Shown in pieces: positions 16,848 through 24,509 of a DNA stretch of 64,000 nucleotides. The translations under genes were made by a program, and so were the position numbers. This stretch comes from Xanthomonas floridensis (GTDB taxonomy: Bacteria; Pseudomonadota; Gammaproteobacteria; Xanthomonadales; Xanthomonadaceae): NCBI RefSeq assembly GCF_001642575.1, contig NZ_LXNG01000001.1, positions 278,871 through 342,870 on the forward strand. Direction: 5' to 3'. The notes under the pieces were generated by a model. That model saw only the letters and a list, made by a program, of their open reading frames with translations, was not told the DNA's origin and ran no database searches. Each line of letters opens with the position of its first letter. Position 1 is the first letter of the stretch.

Positions 16848-17798
16848 ATGTCGCTCGACGTCGTTGTGGTGATGGATCCCATCGCCTCCATCAAGATCGC
16901 CAAAGACACCACCTTCGCCATGCTGCTGGAAGCCCAGCGCCGTGGCCACCGCCTGCATTACGTGCGCCCGGGCGGGCTGAGCCTGCGCGAAGGCCGCGCG
17001 GTGGCGCAGGTCGCGCCACTGGGCGTGCGCGAGGACAAGACCAGCTGGTTCACGCTGGGCGAGTTCGCCGAACTGGCGTTCGGACCCGGGCAGGTGGTGA
17101 TGATGCGCAAGGACCCGCCGGTGGACGCGGAGTTCATCTACGACACCCAGGTGCTGAGTGTCGCGCAGCGCGCCGGTGCGCAGATCGTCAATGACCCGCA
17201 GGGCCTGCGCGACTACAACGAGAAGCTGGCCGCGCTGCTGTTCCCGCAGTGCTGCCCGCCGACCCTGGTCAGCCGCGATGCGGCCGCGCTGAAGGCCTTT
17301 GTGCTGGAACATGGCCAGGCCGTGCTCAAGCCGCTGGACGGCATGGGCGGGCGTTCGATCTTCCGCAGCGGCACCGGCGACCCCAACCTCAACGTGATCC
17401 TGGAAACGCTGACCGACGGCAACCGCAAGCTGACCCTGGCGCAGCGCTTCATCCCCGACATCACCGCCGGCGACAAGCGCATCCTGCTGGTGGACGGAGA
17501 GCCGGTGGACTATTGCCTGGCGCGCATCCCGCAGGGCGACGAATTCCGCGGCAACCTGGCCGCCGGCGGCCGCGGCGAAGGCCGACCGTTGTCCGAACGC
17601 GACCGCTGGATCGCCGCGCAGGTAGGGCCGGAAATGCGCCGCCGCGGCATGCGCTTCGTCGGCCTGGACGTGATCGGCGATTACCTGACCGAGGTCAACG
17701 TCACCAGCCCCACCTGCGTGCGCGAGCTGGATGCGCAGTTCGGGCTGAACATCGCCGGGCTGCTGTTCGACGCGATCGAGGCCGGCGCCGCGCAATGA
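16848..17798 (+). CDS. gshB: Glutathione synthetase
   Basis: A 316-residue ATP-grasp enzyme joining gamma-glutamylcysteine and glycine, the second step of glutathione synthesis. It begins MSLDVVVVMDPIASIKIAKDT, the usual prokaryotic GshB N-terminus. The ATP-grasp signature is seen in VLKPLDGMGGRSIFR, AQRFIPDITAGDKRILLVDGEP and the C-terminal magnesium-binding segment FVGLDVIGDYLTEVNVTSP. ATG 16848 matches the family start and length; the frame is open further upstream, but without homology. The stop overlaps the tonB-like start (ATGA). The order pilG-gshB-tonB is also found in Pseudomonas aeruginosa. Confidence 0.96.
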   Translation: MSLDVVVVMDPIASIKIAKDTTFAMLLEAQRRGHRLHYVRPGGLSLREGRAVAQVAPLGVREDKTSWFTLGEFAELAFGPGQVVMMRKDPPVDAEFIYDTQVLSVAQRAGAQIVNDPQGLRDYNEKLAALLFPQCCPPTLVSRDAAALKAFVLEHGQAVLKPLDGMGGRSIFRSGTGDPNLNVILETLTDGNRKLTLAQRFIPDITAGDKRILLVDGEPVDYCLARIPQGDEFRGNLAAGGRGEGRPLSERDRWIAAQVGPEMRRRGMRFVGLDVIGDYLTEVNVTSPTCVRELDAQFGLNIAGLLFDAIEAGAAQ

Positions 17799-18670
17799 GC
17801 ACGGCCGCGGCCCTGCCTGCAGCGATGGACGAACGCCGGCGGCTGACCACCACGCTGGTGATCTCGCTGTTGCTGCACGGCGCGCTGATCCTGGGGGTGG
17901 GCTTTGCGGTCAGCGAGGACGCGCCATTGGTCCCGACCCTGGACGTGATCTTCAGCCAGACCAGCACACCGCTGACGCCCAAGCAGGCCGACTTCCTGGC
18001 CCAGGCCAACCAGCAGGGCGGCGGCGACCACGACACCGCCCAGCGCCCGCGCGACAGCCAGCCCGGCGTGGTGCCGCAGGACCGCACCGGCCTGGCGCCG
18101 CAGGCGCAGCGCGCGACCAGCGTGCAGGCCCCGGCCCCCACCCAGACCCGCGTGGTGAGCAGCCGTCGCGGCGAGCAGCGCATGCCGACGCCGCAACCCA
18201 ACCCGCAGACCGACCCGCTCACCCCGGCCGATGCGCAACGCATCCAGCGCGATGCGGAGATGGCCCGGCTGGCGGCCGAGGTGCACCTGCGCTCGGAACA
18301 ATACGCCAAGCGCCCGAACCGCAAGTTCGTCTCCGCCAGTACCCGCGAATACGCCTACGCCAACTACCTGCGCGCCTGGGTGGACCGCGCCGAGCGCGTG
18401 GGCAACCTGAATTATCCGGACGACGCACGCCGCCGCCGGCTGGGCGGCAAGGTGGTCATCAGCGTGGGCGTGCGCCGCGACGGCAGCGTGGAAAGCAGCC
18501 GCGTGCTGGTCTCCAGCGGGGTCCCGACGCTGGACTCCGCTGCGTTGCGGGTGGTACAGCTGGCACAGCCCTTCCCGCCCCTGCCCAGAACCAAGGACGA
18601 CGTGGACATTCTCGAGGTCACGCGCACCTGGCTGTTCCTGCCCGATGGCGAGTTGCACGACGACCGCTGA
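17795..18670 (+). CDS. tonB3: TonB-family protein, TonB3-like
   Basis: A 291-residue energy-transducer-like protein. An N-terminal membrane anchor lies at ~20-40 (TTTLVISLLLHGALILGVGF) and carries the conserved SLLLHG His found in TonB anchors. A Pro/Gln-rich spacer follows, then the C-terminal TonB domain (YPDDARRRRLGGKVVISVGVRRDGSV..., a Y-P-x-x-A-R-x-x-x-x-x-G signature). It starts inside the gshB stop. In P. aeruginosa the TonB3 gene sits in the same place and is needed for normal pilus assembly and twitching, which makes that role likely here, though an uptake role cannot be excluded. Confidence 0.85.
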   Translation: MSTAAALPAAMDERRRLTTTLVISLLLHGALILGVGFAVSEDAPLVPTLDVIFSQTSTPLTPKQADFLAQANQQGGGDHDTAQRPRDSQPGVVPQDRTGLAPQAQRATSVQAPAPTQTRVVSSRRGEQRMPTPQPNPQTDPLTPADAQRIQRDAEMARLAAEVHLRSEQYAKRPNRKFVSASTREYAYANYLRAWVDRAERVGNLNYPDDARRRRLGGKVVISVGVRRDGSVESSRVLVSSGVPTLDSAALRVVQLAQPFPPLPRTKDDVDILEVTRTWLFLPDGELHDDR

Positions 18671-19018
18671 GCCCCCCGCGGGCGTTCACTGCCCGATGCA
18701 CGGCACCACAGCCGAGCGGCACCGGCCTGAAACAAGACAGCAGCCCAGGATCAGCGGCGCTGCGGCGCGCCCCCCTCGTGCCGTGATGCCGCCGGCCTGA
18801 GCGTGGACGCCAGCCAGACAGGCGACCCTGCGCAGCCTGGTCACCATCGTGTACGCCTGCGTGACACCAACCCGCCATAGCGGCGCGGACATGCAGCAGG
18901 CCGGCAATGACAACCTGCGATCGGCTTGCACACCCGCCTGGACCGCGCCACGGCATGGCCGATTGCGTCATCTGCCGCGTGCAGCAACGGGCGCGGCAGA
19001 TCTGCGGTGGCCGGTGTC
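18671..19018. other. Gap between convergent genes
   Basis: No gene seen. Open frames on both strands are short and protein-unlike. No strong terminator hairpin was recognised. Confidence 0.55.
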
Positions 19019-19936
19019 TCAGGCCACCTGCGCCGCGGCGTGCAATCGGTCGGCCAAGGCCATGATCTCGGCTGCGTCCTGCACGCGTTCGCGCCAGGCG
19101 GCGGGAATGCCCTCGACACCGTAGAACGCACCAGCAAGCTGGCCGCAGATCGCCGCGGTGGTATCGGCGTCGTCGCCCAGGTTGGCCGCGCGCAACACCG
19201 CATCGGCGAATGTGTCGGTGGTGGCGAAGCACCACAGGGCGGCCGACAGCGCGTCGACCACGTAGCCGGTGCCGCGAATCTGCGCTGCCGGCACCGCTGC
19301 ATGGTCGCGCGCGGCCAGGGCATGCACCGCCGGGGAGACCATTGCTTCGCAGGACGTGCGCAGCACCTGCTCGCGCGTTGCGCCGAGCAAGGCGGCCCGC
19401 ACCTGGGCCGCGAACAACCGGCAGGCGTCCAGTGCTTCGGCAGCGGCATGGGTGGTGCGCGAACTGTCGGCGGCACGGTCGCCCAGCTCGTCGGGGCGAT
19501 GCGCGTAGTACATCGCCACCGGCGCCAACCGCATCAGGGATCCATTGCCGGCCGCGCGCGGATCGGCGCTGCCACTGAAGGCGGGGCCGCCATCGAGATA
19601 GCGCTCCAGCGCCTGGCGCACCGTGTTGCCGATATCGAAACAGTGGCCGGTGCTACTGAGATAGCCGTGCTAGTACCAGTTGCAATAGTGATTCATCTGG
19701 TCGGCAGGGTCGAAGCCTTGCCGGTGCAGCAGGCTGTGCGCCAGGCACAGCGCCATCGAGGTGTCGTCGGTCCACTGCCCTGCACGCAGGGCGAACGGAC
19801 CACCGCCGTGCATGTCGTCGATCGGCGTAAAGCTGCCGGGCGCCTGGAATTCCAGCGTAGTGCCCAGCGCATCGCCGGCCGCCAGGCCGAGCAGACAGCC
19901 GCGAAACCGCGCACGTTCGAGATCGCCGTGTGTCAT
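19019..19936 (-). pseudogene. ADP-ribosylglycohydrolase family protein, interrupted by a stop codon
   Basis: A ~305-codon DraG-like frame starting at ATG 19936 and ending at TGA 19021-19019, broken by one in-frame TAG at 19672-19670. Before the stop come the fold start ([15 protein letters not shown]) and the first metal-binding motif (WTDDTSMAL). After it the same frame continues without a shift through HGYLSSTGHCFDIGNT to the second metal-binding motif (NLGDDADTTAA). Both motifs are needed in the family, so neither fragment should be active. The stop falls in N-W-Y-stop-H-G-Y-L-S-S, where a Gln or Arg codon is expected, so CAG to TAG is the simplest change. The ATG overlaps the tsaB stop (ATGA), so the intact gene would have been coupled to tsaB. 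Confidence 0.88.
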
Positions 19937-20652
19937 GGCGCGGCGGCGGCCGCCTTCGCTGCGCGTGCGGCCTGTTGCTCGATCAGCGTCAATGCAACGT
20001 TATCGCGCAGGTACGCCGGTTCCACGCGCTCCGGCGCCAGCCCTTCGCCGCGCTGCAGCGCGGGCACCGCAAGCGTGAGCAGATCGGCGGCATGCGGCAA
20101 GGCGCTGGCATCCACGCTGCTCAGCTGCGCGGCAAGGCGCTGCTGCAGCAGTCCGTCGGCGGCCGCAAATCCGGTTCCCACCCCGGCCACGCGCGGCGCC
20201 GTCGCGGGCATGACCACCGCGTCGGGCGTGCACACGCGCTCCGGGGCAAGTTCCAGCAGCCCTTCCTCGTTGCGCGCAAACACCCCGGCATAGACCTCGC
20301 CCATGCGCGCATCGATGCAGGCCAGCACATGCCTCGCCTCGGCCGGCGCGCGCAAGGCCAGCACCTGCAGCGTGGACACCGCCAGCACCGGCAGATCCAG
20401 GGCCAGCGCGATGCCCTGCGCAATGCCGATCGCCAGCCGCACGCCGGTGAAGGCGCCAGGCCCGCGGCCGACCGCGATCGCATCGAGCTGACGCCGGGTG
20501 ATGCCGGCGTCGGCCAGCAGCGCGTCGGCCCAGGGCAAGGCCAGTTCGGCGTGGCGACGCGGTGCCAGTTCGAAGCGCTCGATCACGCGTCCATCCACGT
20601 GCAGCGCAACGGAGCAGGCTTCGGTGGAGGTTTCGAAGGCGAGGATGTTCAT
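19933..20652 (-). CDS. tsaB: tRNA N6-threonylcarbamoyladenosine biosynthesis protein TsaB
   Basis: A 239-residue ASKHA-fold protein. It begins [17 protein letters not shown], the signature TsaB N-terminus, with [19 protein letters not shown] near residue 65. TsaB is the catalytically inactive partner that dimerises with TsaD and works with TsaE and TsaC to place t6A at position 37 of ANN-decoding tRNAs. The ATG at 20652 was chosen on homology; the frame stays open upstream through the 134-bp tandem repeat to 21087, but that extension is repeat-encoded. The stop overlaps the start of the broken glycohydrolase gene. Confidence 0.95.
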   Translation of the reverse strand: MNILAFETSTEACSVALHVDGRVIERFELAPRRHAELALPWADALLADAGITRRQLDAIAVGRGPGAFTGVRLAIGIAQGIALALDLPVLAVSTLQVLALRAPAEARHVLACIDARMGEVYAGVFARNEEGLLELAPERVCTPDAVVMPATAPRVAGVGTGFAAADGLLQQRLAAQLSSVDASALPHAADLLTLAVPALQRGEGLAPERVEPAYLRDNVALTLIEQQAARAAKAAAAAP

Positions 20653-21004
20653 GGGATAGCCGGGACCGGGGATCCGGGACTGGGGACCCGGGAAGGCGCA
20701 AAGTTTAACTGATCGATTCGAGAGGCCGAGGCGGCATCCGGAGGTGCCACCCAGCGCACACGGGCGCTTGTGTGCACGCGCTGGTGCGGGTCGAAAGGCA
20801 AATAGATCAGGGACTGGGGAACCCGGCAAGGCGCAGGTCAACGGATCGATTCGAGGGGGCCGAGGCGGCATCCGGGATGGGCCACCAGGTGCACGCGGGT
20901 GCTCGTGTGCATGCGCTGGTGCCGGCCGAAAGGCAATGCGACTGGCGCCGTTGCTATTGCACGCGAGCGCGACACACGACCGCCCAGGGCACTCGGCCCC
21001 GCGC
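20653..21004. other. Intergenic gap made mostly of a tandem repeat
   Basis: No gene seen. The gap between the helicase gene and tsaB, both on the minus strand, is almost filled by two ~134-bp direct repeats (20676-20945) plus an inverted copy of their first element at the helicase 3' end. Confidence 0.7.
20676..20945. repeat. 134-bp direct tandem repeat, two copies
   Basis: Copy 1 runs from 20676 and copy 2 from 20810. Matching landmarks are GGGACTGGGGA (20676/20810), GATCGATTCGAG (20711/20844), GCCGAGGCGGCATCCGG, and CGAAAGGCAA (20792/20927); offsets are 133-135 bp. Copies differ by scattered substitutions. An inverted copy of the GGGACTGGGGA element lies at 21028-21038, inside the end of the helicase gene. 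Confidence 0.88.
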
Positions 21005-22996
21005 CTACCCGGATCCCGGGTCTCCGATCCCCAGTCCCGGCTCCTCGAAAAACGCCTGCACGTCGGCAAGCTCCCGCGTGCGCGCAAACGGCGGCAGCGA
21101 CTTCATGAAGGTGCGCCCGTAGCTCTTGGTGATCAGCCGCGGATCGCACAGCACCAGCACGCCGCGATCGGTTTCGCTGCGGATCAGCCGGCCCACACCC
21201 TGCTTCAGCGCGATCACGGCCTGCGGCAACTGCTCGTCGCGGAACGGGTTGCCGCCCTCGCGGCGGATCGCATCCAGCCGCGCTTCGAACACCGGGTCGT
21301 CGGGCGCGGCAAACGGCAGCTTGTCGATCACCACCACGCTCAGCGCATCGCCGACCACGTCCACGCCTTCGCGGAAACTGGCCGACCCCAGCAGCACGCC
21401 ATTGCCGGAATCGCGAAAGCGTTGCAGCAGGGTCGCGCGCGGCGCCTCGCCCTGCACATACAGCGGCCACGGCGCACCGCGCAGCGCGTCGGCGGCCTCG
21501 CGCAGCGCGCGGTGCGAGGCGAACAGCAGGAATGCGCGGCCATTGGAGGCCTCCAGCACCGGCGTCAGCGCCGCGATCAAGGCAGTGCCGAAGCCGCGCG
21601 CAGCCGGGTCGGGCAGATTCGGCGGCAGATAGCACAGCGCCTGGCGCGCCCAGTCGAACGGGCTTGGCTGCAGCAAGGTCACCGGGTCGCTCAAGCCCAG
21701 CCGCAGCGCAATGTGATCGAACTCGCCGCCCACCGCCAGCGTGGCGGAAGTGAACACCCAGGCCGCCTGCGACTTTTCGCGGTGCTCGCGCAACGGCCCG
21801 GACACGTCCAGCGGCGTGCGCTGGCAGCGGAATCCGCGCGGGCTCAGTTCGTACCAGAGCACATCGTTGTCGACCGTCTGTTCCGGCGGATCCTGCGCAA
21901 AGTCCGCCACCGGCAGGTCTTCGCCCAGCCAGCGCGACAGCCGGTTCAGGGCTTCCTGTGCACGCGCAGTGCAGCCATCGAACCCCGGCGAGGCCTCGCG
22001 CAATGGCAGCAAGGCCTCGCCCAGCCGCGCCAAGGCCGACAGCACCGCATCGAAGCCTTCGCGCACTTGCGGCTTGGCCAATGCGCGCCACTGCGTGCCA
22101 CGCGGCGGCAGCCCCTCCATGCCGGCGCGCAGGCTGCGCAGTGCTTCGTCCAGCGCCAGGATCGGCGCCTGCAGGCTGGCCTGTGCGCCGGCGACCAGAC
22201 GCGCTTCGACCATGCAATCGCGCGCCAGCTCCTGCCACGGGCGCATGCCGAAACTTTCGCCGAAGAAATTGGCCGCCAGCTCCGGCAACTGATGCGCTTC
22301 GTCGATGACGAAGGCCTGCGCGCCCGGCAGGATCTCGCCGAAGCCTTCCTGCTTGAGTGCCAGATCGGCCAGCAGCAGATGGTGATTGACCACCACCAGA
22401 TCGGCGGCCTGCGCACGCTGGCGTGCCTGCACCACGAAGCACTCGCTGTAGAACGGGCATTCGGTACCCAGGCAGTTGTCGACCGTGGAGGTCACCATCG
22501 GCAGCAGTGGCGAATCGTCCGGCAGGGCATCCAGTTCGGCCATGTCGCCGTACTGGGTCCGCCCGCTCCAGGCCACGATGCGCTGGAACTGGGTGACCTG
22601 CTCGGGCGTGGCCAGGCGCGGTTCGCCACGCGCCTGCTGGGTGCGGTACTTGCACAGATAGTTTGCGCGGCCCTTCAGCAACGCGCTGCGCAGGCCCACG
22701 CCCAGGGCAGCGCGCACGCGCGGCAGATCGCGGTGGAACAGCTGGTCCTGCAGTGCGCGCGTGCCGGTGGAGACGATGGTCTTCAAGCCCGATAGCAGCG
22801 CCGGCACCAGATACGCATAGGTCTTGCCGGTGCCGGTACCGGCCTCGGCCAGCAGCACGTCGCGTTGCTCGAACGCCTCGGCAATGGCGCCAGTCAGGCG
22901 CAGCTGCGCAGCGCGCGGCGCAAATGCATCGAGCTGGCGCGCAAGCGCCCCGCCTTCGCTGAGCGCCTCGATACTGGCAGTGGCAAGTTGGGACAT
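21005..22996 (-). CDS. ATP-dependent DNA helicase, DinG/YoaA family
   Basis: A 663-residue XPD-like superfamily 2 helicase. Walker A is AEAGTGTGKTYAYL (~residue 50) and the DEAH box is VIDEAHQL. Four cysteines of an iron-sulfur cluster are visible: one in ANYLCKYR and three in CLGTECPFYSEC. Motif VI is near GVGRLIRSETDRG. YoaA-type enzymes unwind 5' to 3' and act in replication repair. I prefer ATG 22996 (MSQLATASIEAL) over an in-frame start at 23026. The last ~12 residues (EPGLGIGDPGSG) come from an inverted intergenic repeat, so the C-terminus has been extended or replaced by repeat DNA. Confidence 0.93.
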   Translation of the reverse strand: MSQLATASIEALSEGGALARQLDAFAPRAAQLRLTGAIAEAFEQRDVLLAEAGTGTGKTYAYLVPALLSGLKTIVSTGTRALQDQLFHRDLPRVRAALGVGLRSALLKGRANYLCKYRTQQARGEPRLATPEQVTQFQRIVAWSGRTQYGDMAELDALPDDSPLLPMVTSTVDNCLGTECPFYSECFVVQARQRAQAADLVVVNHHLLLADLALKQEGFGEILPGAQAFVIDEAHQLPELAANFFGESFGMRPWQELARDCMVEARLVAGAQASLQAPILALDEALRSLRAGMEGLPPRGTQWRALAKPQVREGFDAVLSALARLGEALLPLREASPGFDGCTARAQEALNRLSRWLGEDLPVADFAQDPPEQTVDNDVLWYELSPRGFRCQRTPLDVSGPLREHREKSQAAWVFTSATLAVGGEFDHIALRLGLSDPVTLLQPSPFDWARQALCYLPPNLPDPAARGFGTALIAALTPVLEASNGRAFLLFASHRALREAADALRGAPWPLYVQGEAPRATLLQRFRDSGNGVLLGSASFREGVDVVGDALSVVVIDKLPFAAPDDPVFEARLDAIRREGGNPFRDEQLPQAVIALKQGVGRLIRSETDRGVLVLCDPRLITKSYGRTFMKSLPPFARTRELADVQAFFEEPGLGIGDPGSG

Positions 22997-23971
22997 GGGA
23001 TCGAACGGATGCAGGGCGGAAAGCACGACAGCCTAGCGCGTGCGCGGTGATGCTGCCCGATCACAGCGGGCATCCTGCCGGTACGCGAGATAGCCATCGG
23101 TGCGAGAAGCCTTGCGCTGAGGGCACTGCGGTGTCGCGTTGCGCCCGCCCCTTCAAGACCGAACCGTGGCGCTGGCAGGACGCAAGCGGCACCTCGGCCG
23201 CGGTACAGGTGCCCGAGGCAAGCGCATGCCTTGCCGTGAGGGTCCAGCAGTCACACCTGTGCGGCAGCACTATTGCTTGACCGCTCGGGCGGCCAGGATG
23301 CGGGCATCAGTGGTGCTTGCGTTGGACGGCGCAGACCGATACAGGGCAACCATCGGATTTCCACCGAGTACGACACAGTCAACGCGCCCTGCCGCGCACA
23401 TGCACGCCCTGAAGCGCAGAGTGCGGGGCCACGCGGCAGGCAGCGACCACTGGCTTGCCAGCACTGCACTGGAGGGCGCCGGCCGTTCCGCATGATCCGT
23501 AGCCTCGCCGCGCACTCATCCAGCCGCAGCAGCACCGTCGACAAGGACGCGCGATGCCTGCCGCCAGACACGCACCTTGATGACTATCGAAAAAAGCGAG
23601 ACATCAACACGAGTCCCCGAATCCGGCGGGACGGTGTGCCCACATTCCAGTGCGCGGCACCTGCAACGCGCGCCCTGGCCTCAACCTGTGCGCGAAAGCG
23701 ATACGGCGCTACTTTCGCGCGACAACCTGCATCTTCGCGCCGCGCGCATGGCGCTTTGCGGGGGTGGCAGGACATCAGACCCGCAACGGCAGCGACATCG
23801 CCAACACGCCGTCGTCGCATCCCTGGCCATGTCTGACACGCAGCAGCCCGAACGACCAACGACGCTTCATGCAGACACGCAGATGGCCGCAGCCGAGGCG
23901 ACTACCGCCCCAAAAGGCGCAATCGCCGTGCCAGCGCGGCGTAACCGGGCGCCCTGCACCCGGCGGGCATC
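22997..23971. other. 975-bp gap without a recognised gene
   Basis: Several open frames up to ~190 codons exist on both strands, but all have protein-unlike composition (Arg, Pro, His and Ser rich, changing with frame), no domain signature and no ribosome binding site. No tRNA or terminator hairpin was recognised. Confidence 0.55.
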
Positions 23972-24496
23972 TCAGTACCGCTTCATTCCCGGCACGGTGC
24001 AACCGACAATCTGCGCCTTGGCCGAGGCGGCGTTTTCCTTCTCGCCACGCGCCAGCCGCGATTGCTCGATGGTGGCCCAGTGACGGCGGCACAGCGGGCC
24101 CGTCTTGGAACCCAGCTCGATCGCCTGCTTGGCAAAGCGTTCGGCGGCCGGCCAATCGGCCTGCAGCACCGCCACTTCGGCACGCTCCTGCAGGATCGCC
24201 GGGTCGCCGGACACCAGCCCCAACGCCTGATCCAGCGCCGCAGCCGCACCGGTCAGATCGCCGGCCTGGCGCTTGCTCTTGGCGGTGTCGCGCAGGTCGT
24301 CCACCTGCGGGTCGCGCAGCGGCTGCACTGACAGCTCGGTGTCGTCAGCGCCGGCCTCGCGTTCGATCAGCAGCAAACGCTGCGTCGGCGTGGTCGGGTC
24401 CACCGGGGTGGGTGGCGGCGTGGGCGGCGCGCTGACGCAGGCAGTGACTGCGGCAAGCACACCGATCAGGGCAAGACCACGGTGCAATCGGTTCAT
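23972..24496 (-). CDS. Lipoprotein with a TPR-like region
   Basis: A 174-residue lipoprotein. The signal peptide ends at a lipobox (AAVTAC, Cys20), followed by a Pro/Thr-rich tether (SAPPTPPPTPVDP). The remainder is helical with two TPR-like repeats (KRQAGDLTGAAAALDQALGL; LQERAEVAVLQADWPAAERF). The residue after the Cys is Val, not Asp, so outer-membrane sorting is expected. It lies 13 bp downstream of the PBP1b gene, and TPR lipoproteins beside PBP1b are candidates for regulators of the synthase, as LpoB is in E. coli. There is no sequence similarity to LpoB that I can see, so the functional link is only positional. Confidence 0.8.
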   Translation of the reverse strand: MNRLHRGLALIGVLAAVTACVSAPPTPPPTPVDPTTPTQRLLLIEREAGADDTELSVQPLRDPQVDDLRDTAKSKRQAGDLTGAAAALDQALGLVSGDPAILQERAEVAVLQADWPAAERFAKQAIELGSKTGPLCRRHWATIEQSRLARGEKENAASAKAQIVGCTVPGMKRY

Positions 24497-24509
24497 TTAA
24501 TCACTCCCA

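Noticed and set aside
19933..21087. A longer TsaB starting at 21087
   Set aside because: The extra N-terminal ~145 codons run through a 134-bp tandem repeat; TsaB proteins begin at the [10 protein letters not shown] segment.
23273..24083. Open frames of 168-187 codons between the helicase and TPR lipoprotein genes
   Set aside because: Unlike any protein in composition, overlapping in different frames, no ribosome binding sites.
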